From assembly GCA_027596075.1 (NCBI GenBank), contig JADGJC010000066.1, positions 62,001 through 126,000 of the forward strand: 64,000 nt of DNA, in the 5' to 3' direction. Positions 1 through 11,739 of the stretch are shown in pieces (positions within the stretch are counted from its first letter, which is position 1; each line of letters opens with the position of its first letter). The stretch is from Rhizophlyctis rosea. Its lineage: Eukaryota; Chytridiomycota; Chytridiomycetes; Rhizophlyctidales; Rhizophlyctidaceae. The notes beneath the pieces were generated by a model. That model saw nothing but the letters and a program-made list of their open reading frames with translations, was not told the origin of the DNA and searched no databases. The position numbers and the translations under genes are program-made.

Positions 1-124
1 GAAGGAGGGGCTCCTTTTCTTCTGCGAATTTCAAAGGTTTCTTGCCGCCGCCACCCGGCTCACAAATGCTCCGGGGCTCCGAAATCGCCGCATCCGGGCC
101 AAGTGGCGCACACACCCTGAACAT
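1..124 (-). CDS. Possible N-terminal fragment of a gene cut by the left edge
   Basis: An ATG at 124 opens a reading frame that stays open through the window edge (41 codons). It contains a glycine run followed by a basic and then acidic stretch (GGGGKKPLKFAEEKEPLL). The composition looks more like protein than chance, but I do not recognise a family. The translation-associated protein TMA7 came to mind from the GGKK.PLK pattern, but the match is too short to claim. It could also be a chance ORF. Confidence 0.25.
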   Translation of the reverse strand, partial: MFRVCAPLGPDAAISEPRSICEPGGGGKKPLKFAEEKEPLL

Positions 125-2019
125 TGTCGAAACCTTTCCGTCATGAACAACGCGCACCTTTTAGTTGCTGCCGCGTAGCTAGCGTTTGTTTCTGTTCGTA
201 TTGTGGCACTTATTGAAGAAGGCCATCGAGGGGACTGTGATTTCATTGATTGCTCCGGCCTCTGGTAATATTGTCCGGTGCGTGGTCGTCCCTTGCTTTA
301 TGGAAAGGCGTTCATTATGAGATGAAGGTCACGACGCTCTGGTGGACATGTGTTCAACGATCACTACAAAGGAGCGTCGGCTCATGCCCGTTGAAGGAAG
401 ATATCGCGCTCGGAGGAGTCGGTCTATGCTCAGTCATGATCATTCACATCATGTGCTTACATCTTCCGTCCCTGAAGTAACAAGATATCCAGATATGTGG
501 AAAGAAGAGCATTGAGTCCTCGAGATGTTTGATTCCCTGACGGTTTCTGCTTTTGAAAGACATGCATTCCTTTTGTTGATTACCAGTCCCATTGAAAATT
601 CAACTTGCAATCTTCCCACAAATCGGCCTTTGCAATCAGTAATGAGCAAAAAATAATCGGTAATGGATGCACATGTCTTTACAGTTGGTGGTGCAATCGG
701 ATCTCACCATAACATATTCAGCGCAATATGTTTACGGGTAGAGCATGCTAGTAATGCTAATTGTCTCCGGTTTACTGACTCTAAAAGTAGTTACTTCAAC
801 TGTATACTATCGTCTTGCCATTTTGATTGTCAATGAAATTACGCCCGACGAAAAAGTGTCTCAGGACCTTTTCTGGCATGGCCGTGCACAAGTTGCAAGT
901 GGTTTGTTTTTTTTGACTTCGTTTTGGCGGAAGCCTGGAGACTTCGGCTCTGTTGGTCTTCATTATTCTTTCCCAGTCGAACTCCCCAGAGGTGGCTTGG
1001 GGCAAAGTGTGCTCGCTAGCCCTACACTTAACTTGAGCCACGGCAAGCTTGAAGCAGCTGAAATGAGATCTCAATTGCATCCACTCATCGCTCAAGCTTT
1101 GTGAAATCGCAACAGCTCGATTGAACAGTTGGATTCAAGAAGTTGTCGTCTCCTTGAAAAATATAAGGGAACCAAGGGATGCCGATACATTATGTGCAAG
1201 CTGAGCTATTCCGATGATCATCACTAGCATAGTGCAGCTAGTAGCATCGCGTTTCAGCCCAACGTTATTTGCCAAGAAAGCTTCGTCCTTTTGAATTCGA
1301 ATTATTTGCATGCAGTTTCACTCAATTTGATTCAACAAAATACAAGACAAAAAGTTTGACACTTTGCTGTTAGTGTTGATGTCCCGGTCTGACGGGCATG
1401 CATTGGGCAGGCCCACCTCTTGTCCTCCATAGTCTCCACCCGATCGCTCACCTGTCACATCGCGGGCGTGATCACACGACCCACGCGTCGCCCAAGGACC
1501 CTGAAACATCCAGCCAGCCGCCCATTCAGAAATGGGTTTGAGACATACACCAATCTGAGTTCATGCAGATAAGGTCTGATGATCATCAATGTTGCCGGCC
1601 GAGATAAGGCAGTTTGGGATATATTGAACAGTCAGGAGTCGGATTCATGCCGGGCATTCACGTAGTCTAGGTCAATAACATGGTGGTGATGAGGATTGAC
1701 GTGTTTCGAAAAGTGACTGGAGTGTTCGGAGCTATGGTCTTGGTTGGCAAGGATGGGGGAGACGGTGTGAAGTCTGGTCTGATGGCGGACGTCTGTGTTG
1801 GTGGTGAAGTATGTTTGCGTTTCATCAACATCAGACATATGTGAACATATATATGTGGGTGCTTCCTGTTGCATTCTCCCCTTCGCCCCAAAATCATCAT
1901 CTTGACCATCTTGCTTGCACACCTCTAACGCATAACTGCTTCAAAACATAAACACGCAAACCAGCAACTTCCACATATCAACCAACAACAGTACACAAGC
2001 ACACCCTCCAACACAAACC
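125..2019. other. Intergenic stretch with no supported gene
   Basis: I see no convincing gene here. Several ORFs of 60-120 codons exist on both strands, the longest at 745-1104 (+), but none has a recognisable motif, splice structure or compositional bias. The last 150 bases before 2020 are pyrimidine-rich and then CA-rich, with a TATATA-like stretch near 1850, and probably hold the promoter and 5' leader of the Cys-rich gene. Confidence 0.4.
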
Positions 2020-2646
2020 ATGTCCACCCCCTGCGGAACCTGTCTCCCCCTCTCCACACCCACCCAATGCAGCTGCCAAACCCAACAAACCTGCACCTGC
2101 CCAACCACCACCAAGTCCTGTCGCTGCTTCTCATGCACACGTCGTCGTTCCGCCACCGATATGTCGTCAAACCCCGACCCCGCTCCACTCGCCTTCAAAC
2201 GCGAAGACTCCTTCGGCGCCGCGAGCAACAAGAGTTATGCTAGTTTTGCTAGCTCGAGCAGTTTGGGGAGTGAGACGAGTTCGGGGAGCGGGGTGTCGAC
2301 GGAGAGTGAGGAGAGGACAGGTGGGGTGGAGTATTTGGGATGGGAGGTGTTGGATAGGAAGGTTTGTTTCGTTTCGTGGACTTTATGGGAATTGGGATTG
2401 CCTCTCCATTCAATGTAGCCATCATGATCGTTGGCGACTGAAATCTATATTTCCCCAAATTGCACCCCATACAGCACGTCATCCGCGCCCGCCGCCTCAG
2501 CGCAACGCACAAACTCTCCTGCGAATGCCGTGGATCCGTACGTTTCGTCCATTCTAAGCATCATCCACAAATATTGTTAATTAACATTCGTATGGGACAT
2601 GTAGGGCGTCGGCTGCCAATGCCTCTTCTCTTGCACCTGCCACTAA
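2020..2646 (+). CDS. Small cysteine-rich protein, three exons
   Basis: Exons 2020-2361, 2475-2537 and 2605-2646 join in phase 0 with GT-AG introns and give 148 residues. The first 45 residues hold eleven cysteines, mostly in C-x-C or C-x2-C spacing (CGTC, CSC, CTC, CRCFSC). A serine-rich middle follows, and the two tiny last exons add CEC and then CQC...CTC. Cysteines at both ends with a polar centre suggest metal binding, as in metallothionein-like proteins, but this is inference and no family was recognised. The second exon is only 21 codons and the third 13 codons plus stop. That both carry Cys pairs supports the splice model. The stop lies 42 bp from the converging methyltransferase stop. 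Confidence 0.6.
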
Positions 2647-2687
2647 ACTCTTGCTATGCACCTGCCGCTAAACCTCCCCCCTCTAAC

Positions 2688-3997
2688 CTACAACTCATCC
2701 CTCCCACCCAATCGAATCTCAAAAATCACCACCGCATCCTTCCTAAACACCGGATCCAGTTCATCCCTATCAATTATCCTAGACACCAGCCCACATTCCT
2801 CTATCGCTTTAGCTAGTAACCGGTCCGCGCGGGTCGATCGGGATTGGTAGGCGAGGAGTGTGATTGTTTTGGAGGATGTTAGGGCTGTGTTGTCATGTAT
2901 TTCCATATTTCGGGAAGAGGAATAAGAGATGTTAGTTTTTCTTTTGTGTTTTGGGCGTTTTGTGCGAGTACGGGATATTCGAATTGTTCTGTTGTCGCGG
3001 AATTTTGTTGGGATATTGAGACGTACCTTGTATGGTCTTAGCTAATGGCAGGATCAAATCCTCCACCCATACCACATCCGCAGCCAAGATGAAATCAAAG
3101 TTGGGCGGCGTGAGTGAGGGTATTACTTCGTCTCTGTCTCAATACCATAAGCTAGCTGCATGTTTGTTGCTGCTCACAGATCTTCCAAAAACGCCCACAC
3201 CTTCGCGTCCAATCTAATCCGACTACATTGTCGACCGTTCCAGAGCATTGCGCTGATACAACCGAAGAGTCTGCATGGTAGGGTTGAATCTCTTTTTTGA
3301 GAGATATGTCGTTAACTTTCAGGACATGATGGAGCGTGGGAACGACGGTGTCCACGTCGGTGAGAGTTACGTTGGCCCCAAGACACGCAGCCGACATCCC
3401 GACAAGACCACGGCCGGATCCCTACAAAGGAAACAATATTCAACATCTATGAGAATACGAGACACGGATTTGTGGCAAACCCGTCCATCGTGGAATGGGA
3501 CGTGTGCCTTCCAACGCCTTTCGTTTCATGCGAAACTAACAGCATCGTAGCCAACCGACTGTCGGCACAATAGACAAGAAGATCTTGACAGACATATGCA
3601 CAATAACCTACCAACTCCACCACCCGCTTCCCCTTCACGTTGTGCACACCTGCACCACCAACACTCTGATACTCCAAATACTTCGCTAAGATCAAACTCT
3701 ATGCCAATCTTCAGTCTTTAAGCAACTCCACAATATCCTTCGCACTACACTCACACAATCCCAAACCGTAAACGCCGTCTTGACCTCATGGCTCAAGCCC
3801 TCCTCCGTGTCTCCCTCAACTTGATCTTTCCCGTCACGGAAATCGACAAAAAGCGGTCGGTTATTGATCGTGAACCGGTCTTTTTGCCCAATTTCAGAGG
3901 TCAAGGGTGGGCGGTGGAAATCTATCGCCGGCCATGTGGGACCTGTTAGGAGAAGGAGTGGTTGGGGTGTCGCAGCGTGGGAGGATGAGAGGGACAT
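2688..3997 (-). CDS. METTL21/EFM6-type protein N-lysine methyltransferase
   Basis: Five exons (3997-3755, 3698-3612, 3421-3201, 3133-3027, 2884-2688) join in phase and give 284 residues. The seven-beta-strand methyltransferase family 16 signature is spread over the exons: VWDCSLILAKYLE before motif I, then VELGSGRGLVGM (SAM-binding motif I, split by an intron), LTDVD (acidic residue of motif II), VGLDWT, FDFILAADVVWVEDL (motif post-II with the D-V-V-W block), and LLAYQSRSTRAD plus IFEIRL near the C-terminus. Members methylate lysines on translation factors or chaperones. Yeast EFM6 acts on eEF1A, but the substrate here is not shown by the sequence. The donor of intron 3 (GTGTGG) is weak, chosen because it restores the FDFILAAD frame. 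The start at 3997 is the first ATG; the frame upstream holds only non-ATG codons. A cytoplasmic enzyme is expected. Confidence 0.88.
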
Positions 3998-4331
3998 ATT
4001 TATAGATCGGCGCAGATAACCCAACGTTGAGTAGGCGGAAGATTTTGCGGAAGAAGGTTGGTCCGCAATGATGGCATCTACGATATGATCACCGCAACTT
4101 GATTACGTAATAACAAACAACCTTCGTGATGTTTTTTCCTCTCGAGAAGTTGTTCTTCCATGATGGGTGAAGATTTCCACGAACCCAGAACATAATAACA
4201 CAAAGAACTCAAGCACCCAAATGTTGCTCGTGACATATTCTACATGGTGAATCCTATACACAAAATCAAAACATATACATGCGAACATCAAACCGCGCCC
4301 CACCCCCAAACCAAGAAATCTCAAACCCTAT

Positions 4332-7300
4332 CTACATCTCCGGATCATGCAAGGGCAAAACGACCAACTCCTTCCTCCCATTCTCATCCTCCCGCACCTC
4401 AATCGGTACAGTCTCGCCATTTTTGACCGAACCAGCTACACGAAAGGTGTAATGTTTTTAACAAAAATGCGAAGCTCAATAAAAGCAAAAATAGACGAGA
4501 TCAAGCACTTACCAATCAACGCCTGACTCAAAGGGTTCAAAATCCTCTTCTGAATAACCCTATTCAACGGCCTCGCTCCTGCATCACAGAATTTCGTATC
4601 AACATACGAATCCTCAATGCAAACTCAATCTCAGAATACCCCCACTCACCATAAACCGGATCAAACCCTTCATCCGCCAACCACTCCCTCGCCTCCTCCC
4701 CAACCTCCAACTTCATCTTCCGATCCTTCAACCGCTCCTCAACCTCCCTCAACCTAACATCCACAATCTCCCTCACACTTTCCCTAGTCAACCGGTTGAA
4801 AATAACGAGCTCGTCAATGCGGTTGACGAACTCTGGCGGGAAGTGGGAGCGGACGGCGTCGAGGACGGCTCCTCGCAGTTCTGGGGAGGTGGTGTCGTCG
4901 ACTATGTCTGATGCTAGTGCTTCTGCGCCTGTGACGGGAGATGTTGCGACGAATGAGTGAGTCAAAGATCATTTTCATACAGGAAGTCGGAGAGACGCAT
5001 ACCTAAATTACTGGTCATGATGATAATCGTATTCTTGAAGTCCACTTTCCTCCCCTGAGAATCCGTCAAGAACCCGTCATCAAGCACTGTGAAGCCATTA
5101 GCGTCAATCGCTTGCATCAGAAAATGTCTGAATGGCAGCAAGACAATACCTTGCAACAACAAATTACAAACATCCCTATGAGCCTTCTCAATTTCGTCCA
5201 ACAAGACAACGCTGTACGGCTAGAATAATCAAGTTAGCATCTTCATTTCCAAATCGATAGCGGGATGAAGGATGAACGTACCTTTCGCCTAACAGCCTCC
5301 GTCAACTGACCCCCTTCTTCAAACCCAACATACCCCGGCGGCGCCCCAACCAGCCTCGAGACAGTATGCTTCTCCATATATTCACTCATGTCAATTCTGA
5401 TGATGGCGTTTTCGGTGTCGAAGAGGAATTGGGCGAGGGCTTTACATAGTTCCGTCTGTGATGAACAAGAATCATGAGTTTGAATGCCACGGATTATTCA
5501 AAGCGTTTCTTCAACGTGTCGTCATCAAAGCGTTTTACCTTTCCAACACCCGTTGGTCCTGGAAGCAAAAACAATCAGCAACTTCGGCGGAACGCAGAGG
5601 ACAAATGCTAAGCACATACCCAAAAACATGAAGCTAGCTATCGGCCTATTCGGCGTGTTCAGCCCCGCCCGACTTAGCCTAACCGCCTCCGCGACCGCTG
5701 CACAATTGGAAGTCAAATGAATATCTTCTTCGGGATGTTATCAAAGTGGTCAGCCAACCTCATACTTACACTCAAGCGCCCCATCTTGCCCCTTAACCCT
5801 CTTCTCCAGGACGTCTTCAATATGGAGCAACTTCTCCCTCTCACTGCGCAAAAGAGCCTGACATGATGTGATCATCACCATCAGCCTGAGAAATCATCTA
5901 TCAGAATTTTCAATCTTGAGAAGCAAGACTCACCGAAATAGGAATCCCCGTCCTCCTCGCCACAACCTTGGCTATATCATTCACCGTCACTTTCTCATGA
6001 ATCATACTTTCTGGCCCTTGCGTCTCCTCACTGTTACGAATGGGCAAGGAGTTTATTAACCATCTTGCAACTTTCCAACTTTCATAAGCCTTGCGACAAA
6101 CCGGATTACGTACCTCTCCTCTGGCGGCAACCGCTTCTCCAACCCCGGAATAACACTATAGCGCAACTCACTCGCCCTTCCCAAATCTCCTTTCCTCAAA
6201 CTCAACTCATATTCAATCCTAGCTTGCTCAATATCTTCTTTGATGGTCTTTACTTCATCTAGACGGTCTCTGGTAAAAAAAGGACCGTTAGTAAACAAAC
6301 AGTTGGTCGTAGAAATGGCGAGATGACGATAACTCACTTTTCACGTTGCCACACCTCCGCCAACGCACTTCTTTCCTCCTGCATCGTCTGTAGGTCATCA
6401 TTCAACTTTGCGGCTCTTTCCCGTGATGCAGAATCTGTTTCCTGTATTTGATGCAATCAATATGAGATCGAACCTATCGACGAATTCTACACACTCAACA
6501 CACCTTCTTCAAACTCTCCAACTCGATCTGTCTGGTCAAAATCTGACGATCCAAATTCTCCAAAACCTCTGGTTTAGACTCCATCTGCAGTCGGAGCATC
6601 GAACACGCCTCATCGATGAGATCGATGGCTTTGTCGGGGAGGAAGCGGTCGGTGATGTAACGATGGGAGTACTGGGCGGCGGCTGGAAGGTTGATTGATT
6701 TCGCGTAAGTTTGCAGCACAGCAGAGGAAAAGTGCAGCGAGAGACAACGTACCGATCAAAGCACTGTCTGATATTCGCACACCGTGATGGACTTCGTAAC
6801 GTTCTTTCACTGGTGCATTGGATTAGATTTGGAAAACTGCAAGCCATCATTCAGCCGCTACCTACGCCCACGTAAAATTGAAATCGTCGCCTGGAGTCCA
6901 TATGTCAGATGCTTGCAATTACTGACCATTGATCTTACCGCGGCGACTCACCTCCGCTCCCGGTTCATGTACCATCACACTCTGGAATCTCCTTGCTAAT
7001 GCAGGATCCTGTGATCGTTCATTCAGGCTCAGCAAGTTGTTCACTGATCTACATAGTGTAGTCACAAACTGCACCTTCTCAATATATTTGCGGTATTCAT
7101 CAATAGTAGTAGCCCCGCAACATCTCAAAGTTCCTCTCGCCAGTGCTGGTTTCAGCATGTTGCTGGCGTCCATACCACCCTCGGATTTGCCGAGACCCAA
7201 CAAAGTATGTAGTTCTGAAACCAGCAACGCATATGTTAGCACATTGTGATTGGAAACGTTCCTCTTTGTGACATATTTCGTACCATCAATGAATAAAATC

Positions 7301-8167
7301 AATTTGCCTTCCTGACTTTGTACATCTTGTAGGATTGCCTTCAGACGTTCTTCAAATTCTCCTCTGATGAGAAGGAAAACTTCGTTCAGCTCTCACGAAT
7401 CCGGTCACTGCCTCCGATGCCGCACGGTGGGATTACCTGAACTTCGTCCCAGCAACCAATTGCTGATGACATTTGTTATATCAGTGATCATGATATGATA
7501 ATCGACGCACAAATGCAGACAGCAACATTATCACTCACCCCTAAATCCAATGCAATAACCCTCTTGTTCTTGATGCTATCTGGACTGGAAGTGACATGTG
7601 AATTCCACCACTCTCACTCAATAGACTTCCGCATTGATACATACACTTCCCCGTTAACAATCCTCTGCGCCAAACCTTCAACAATTGCAGTCTTTCCTAC
7701 TCCGGCCTCGCCAATCAATACTGGATTATTCTTTGTTCTCCGTGACAAACTAATAGAAGATGATGGGTGAGTTCAGTCCGCGTGGCGATTCACCAATGCA
7801 AAGCGGACAAAGCTTACACTTGAATAGTCCTCCGTATCTCCTCATCCCTTCCAATAACCGGATCCAATTTGCCCTTCGAAGCTAGTTCAGTAAGATCTAT
7901 CCCATACTTGGCCAAAGCTGCCCCCGGTTGGTCTTTGTCAAGCTCCTGGTTCGGGTTCATATTCATACGGAACGACGGGTTGTTGCCACCCGGTCCGCTA
8001 GCATAACCGCGCGCTAGAGACCATTTCACACAGGCTGCGGCCAGCAGCGACACAGGTTGGGGCCGTTTGACTGGTAGAATTGCGGTGGGGGCGCCGCGTA
8101 GCAGACGAGCATAAACGGAAACGGGGCGCTGTTGGATGGCGGTGAGCGAACCGCGTGCTCTCAGCAT
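4332..8167 (-). CDS. HSP78: Mitochondrial ClpB-type disaggregase Hsp78 (AAA+)
   Basis: About 22 short exons encode a two-AAA+ Hsp100 protein without the Clp N-domain, as in yeast Hsp78. The first exon starts at the ATG at 8167 (upstream in-frame codons are not ATG). It holds an Arg/Ala/Leu-rich mitochondrial presequence followed by [23 protein letters not shown]-1 shows Walker A GEAGVGKT, Walker B LILFIDELHTL and arginine-finger region DPALARRF. The M-domain coiled coil runs through exons near 6000-6560. AAA-2 shows Walker A GPTGVGKT, pore loop GYVGFEEGG, Walker [12 protein letters not shown] and sensor IIMTSNLG, then [11 protein letters not shown] and a C-terminus ending at 4332. Introns split codons in all three phases yet every junction restores the family sequence, so the gene looks intact. 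It should cooperate with mitochondrial Hsp70 (Ssc1) in refolding aggregated matrix proteins. I saw no clear heat-shock element in the upstream few hundred bases. Confidence 0.95.
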
Positions 8168-9359
8168 TTCGAAGTACTCTGATAACAAGGTAGGTTTAGG
8201 ATGACACTGTGCAATGCTTTTGATTGTGCTACATAAGCTAAGGTTTCATCATATAAAACCTGACACTCCGTGAGACGATGATGATGATGGAAAGAGACGG
8301 AAACGCTGGGAAAGTCAAGGAAGGTGAAGGCAAGGGTGGTGGTGCGCATGACTCACGCATGCGACAAGCTGTGCCGCTTACGCCACAATCAGAAATTCGC
8401 CAGGGTCCATTACAGAGCTCCACATTCGACAATCGTCTGTATTCATTATGACTTGTGAATTTCGAACGCAATATATGAGACGGTAACAGCAACGTACACA
8501 TGCATAGTATATAATCCAATTCTGAATTGATAGCATAGCATGTTCGAGGGTAGAACTGCACGAAATCGGCAGGCAAATATCAGGCGGATGGTACATCCCG
8601 GTGCTGATGTGAGCATAGGCCAATGAAGCTACGCATCTGCGGCCCATTCGTTCTCCTACAAAGTCCAAAACAACCATTATTGATGCAAGGATATAATCTT
8701 CTGTTTTGACGTCCTGTATAGTACATACCCCACGAATCTGCTCTTCCTTTTCATGCGTGAAATCATTCTCGGTGTTGGAACATCTGCCGATACGCATCGT
8801 GGATCTCAGTAAAAAAAGGGACATCATAATCTCCGAAAGGACGGTTGCAACAAGAGATGAGCTCATCGTTGTTGCATCAGAATAACACCCTCAAAGACTT
8901 TGACATATCGAAAATGTTGCAAATGAAGTGGATGGTATGGGTGGTCTGGTGGCGGAACTGGATTTGGGGGAGGGGGGGTAATAGAACTGCATGTTTGAAT
9001 TTTTCTTGATCATCAAACTCTTTTGAGTATTTGACTTGAGAGGGGTTGGTGCCAAACAAGAGGACATGAACGTGTTACCAGCACCAATGAGTTTTTCCAA
9101 GATTCTTGCACCAGCTTACATCATCTGCACAATTTAGAAGCCGGGATACAATGATGGAACATCATGCGAGCATTGGTCATGTCAGAAGCTGAATTCAATG
9201 TACCGGAACAGGTTTACCAAACAGAACACTGCGGAATTATATTTTATACTTTGTACAGCCACAACCGACTTTCCAACATCAGGCTTCCCGACTCCTCTCA
9301 TCCCTCCCGGGGTATTGTAGAAACGTTCACCACCCTTAACACCAAACTTCACCACCACC
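8168..9359. other. Upstream region of HSP78; no supported gene
   Basis: This stretch separates HSP78 from the DUF1772 gene. A 162-codon minus-strand ORF (8378-8866) has no recognisable motif and unstructured composition, so I do not call it. Runs of GAA/GGAAA near 8290-8330 lie just upstream of the HSP78 start but do not form clean inverted nGAAn heat-shock elements. Confidence 0.4.
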
Positions 9360-10240
9360 TTAAACGATGATCCACCTGGAAGTCCAGAAACCGTAAAGTT
9401 GCGCACCGAGGGCGACCGCGGCGAGGATGGTACGGACTTGGTAGCGGCTGGCGAGGGTACCGAGGTAGTGTGCGCGGATCTCCTCCTTACCGAGGATTTG
9501 GACCTTGGTGTGGAGAGGAACGATACCCCAGGTGGTCCAAGCACCGATGGCGGCGAGGGCGGCGGTACCGATGGCGTAAGGGGTGCGGGCGGTTTGGGGA
9601 ATGTAGTAGGTGGCGATAGCGGAGACACCGGCGGCGAGGAGCGCAACAGGGGCGAGGGTCTTGGGTCCGTGGTCGAGCTGGAGATGTCGAACATTGAGTT
9701 ATCCCATGGATGGACGACCGTAACGAGCGGGCTGATCAAAAGCGGGGCAGAACTCAATACTTACGATGACCTTCAAAGTGTCGTGAGCGGTCTCAGCGGT
9801 GATGCGGCGGTCGTGGAGGACGGGGAAGATGACGGCGGAGAAAGCGTAACTGTTGTGTGTATGAGTTGTCAGCGCTCATGCATATGAGAATAAATGACGA
9901 CGCTACATTGTGCACGCTCGCCAGCCCCTCCCAACCGCTAACATCTCTGCTAAACTCGGGCTGCTGGCCAGCACGCGTGCCTGTATCATCATCCTCCAAA
10001 CCCTTCCCACCGATCCATCAAGGATATATCGACAGAACGCTTCATTTTCTGTGTTCCGGCTTCCCATGACCTTCCCCACTTGACTTTCTGCTGAAACTAC
10101 TCAACTTCCCCAGTCGATTTTGTGCTGAATACTCCTACGGATCAATTGAATGATGATACTCACGTGCCACCCAAGTAGACGGCGGTGGTAGCGGGGGCCG
10201 CGAGGGCCAATCCGATGTGGAAGGGGTGGAAGGCAGGCAT
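9360..10240 (-). CDS. DUF1772-family small integral membrane protein
   Basis: Three exons (10240-10164, 9849-9765, 9677-9360) join in phase 2 and phase 0 and give 159 residues. The N-terminus (MPAFHPFHIGLALAAPATTA) starts with a hydrophobic segment. The second exon carries VIFPVLHDRR. The third carries two Ala-rich transmembrane segments around ALLAAGVSAIATYYIP and AIGTAALAAIGAWTTW, the block VPLHTKVQILGKEEI, and a last hydrophobic segment ending in FWTSRWIIV. Four hydrophobic segments in about 160 residues, with a conserved loop before the last one, fit fungal DUF1772 proteins, a family that includes anthrone oxygenases. No polyketide genes are nearby, so a secondary-metabolic role is not supported. 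A 162-codon plus-strand ORF over this gene is a GC-rich shadow. Confidence 0.8.
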
Positions 10241-10904
10241 TGTTGATTGTTAATTCCCGGTTGTTGAAAGGATGAGGGATGGAAGGTTCTGTTTGGTGTA
10301 GAGTGCGATATGTACAGATGAGGAATTTATGGTTGCAAGGTGTGAGTGAGGTGCAAACGGAGGGGGAGTGCGATCGACGTGGTCTATTTATATTGTTAAG
10401 ATTGGTTGTTGTCCATCCCATCCCGCCCAGTCATTATGTGTGCAGTGAGAGGGGAAAAAAGAGGGTGACAGGGGTCATCAAATGATTACCACGCGTCGCA
10501 TTGCGTCATGAGCGCGTGGGAATGTTGGGCAAGGGGCAAGCCACGTTCGCGCCGCCACTTGCCTTTCGCCTTTCGACTGGCACCCAAGCACACATCTATC
10601 AGCGATTGCATCACTTGTGCATTTGCTTGTGCAAGAGTGACCGCAGGATTTGCATTTGTCAAAATGTCGCCAAGTTCGCCACGAACATCGGTCCGTCTGG
10701 TTGAGACTTCTAATAGTGCCACACTTATTGGGGGGTCCCAAACTCCCAACTCCAAAATGCAAATTCCCAAATTGTACGACCACACATGTGCATCGCCGGC
10801 CTGTCCGAGGTAGGCGACAGAAGACATCGTTACTGTGCAATGATCTCATGGTTAGTTTTAAAATTTCTATGCTGAGCGCCGATGATGATAAAAGGAATTC
10901 ATAT

Positions 10905-11066
10905 TCAATTGTTACTTTGACAGGAAGCGACGGCTGGGAAGGGATTGACAGGAAAGACTTGCTTCCAGGCTTGTGTCTCCCACTTGGTGTCCCGCCACTC
11001 GAAGGTCTCGCCAGACATGCACTCCCCACGAAGGAAGGCGCGCTTGCGGTGGACACATTCCTGCAT
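10905..11066 (-). CDS. Putative 53-residue protein with a canonical TATA box
   Basis: An ATG at 11066 opens a 53-codon frame beginning MQECVHRKRAFLRGECMSG and continuing with a Trp-rich stretch (FEWRDTKWETQAW). It ends with SCQSNN and a stop at 10905. A TATATAAG box lies on the same strand at 11139-11132, about 66 bases before the ATG, a plausible promoter distance for a short leader. Cysteines at residues 4, 16 and 50 do not form a twin CX9C motif, so a mitochondrial CHCH protein is not supported. A GTAACA donor inside the last codons could splice to an exon near 10832, which would lengthen the product. No family was recognised. Confidence 0.4.
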   Translation of the reverse strand: MQECVHRKRAFLRGECMSGETFEWRDTKWETQAWKQVFPVNPFPAVASCQSNN

Positions 11067-11131
11067 AATGCACAGCACGGTGGGGCCTGGGAAAAGTCAG
11101 TTGTTGGAGGGATTTGATACCGGCCCGTTGG

Positions 11132-11139
11132 CTTATATA
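11132..11139 (-). promoter_or_regulatory. TATA box of the 53-residue ORF
   Basis: TATATAAG read on the minus strand, about 66 bases upstream of the ATG at 11066. It is a canonical TATA element, and few other genes in this window have so clear a one. Confidence 0.5.
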
Positions 11140-11739
11140 CACGTCCTGTACATACCCGTCCAATCCTCCGCCCCTCCTCTTGACTACATATATGAATTTC
11201 AGTCGGGCCTGTCGACTTCCCGACAATAGGTGTTCGTAAACCAAATCGTTTGTGGTTGAGATATTATCTTCTGGATGATGATGTGACACCGCCACCGACC
11301 ACTTCATCGGCTCCTCTCGACACAGTTGTGCTACCGCCATGGAGAACTAGTAGACTACTAATGATGAGGAGCATTCCAGTGCTCAACACTCATGCACCCC
11401 TCTCCAAACCGGCATCGACCAATTTCAACCGGAAAGAAGCTTCCGTAGCAGGGGAGTCTTCACCGAACGTGGGACTGAGAATGTCTTCAACACTTGTGAC
11501 TGTGGTTTGGGAGAGTCTGGCTTTCCGCACCGCCAAAGAGCTGTCGCACACGTAACGGAGGAAGCTGCTGACAGAAGTAAGTGGCCAATGCTTGTCTTCA
11601 CTGAAGGCCGCATCATTGCCAAGACACAAACCATGGAGGGCGCAACGGTTCAAACGGTCTTGATGGCCTCCCTCATGCCGTCTTCCTGACTTTCCTGTCA
11701 ATTTGCACCAACACCGGATCTTCTGTATTCATTAGTTAC

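Noticed and set aside
8378..8866. A 162-codon minus-strand ORF upstream of HSP78.
   Set aside because: No domain, no splice support, and the sequence looks random.
9399..9887. A 162-codon plus-strand ORF rich in Gly, Asp and Glu.
   Set aside because: It is antisense to the DUF1772 gene, whose exons join in phase and show conserved blocks; the ORF is a GC-rich shadow.
10478..11056. A 192-codon minus-strand ORF.
   Set aside because: No motif, starts outside a TATA context and spans the shorter ORF with the better start; composition is not protein-like.
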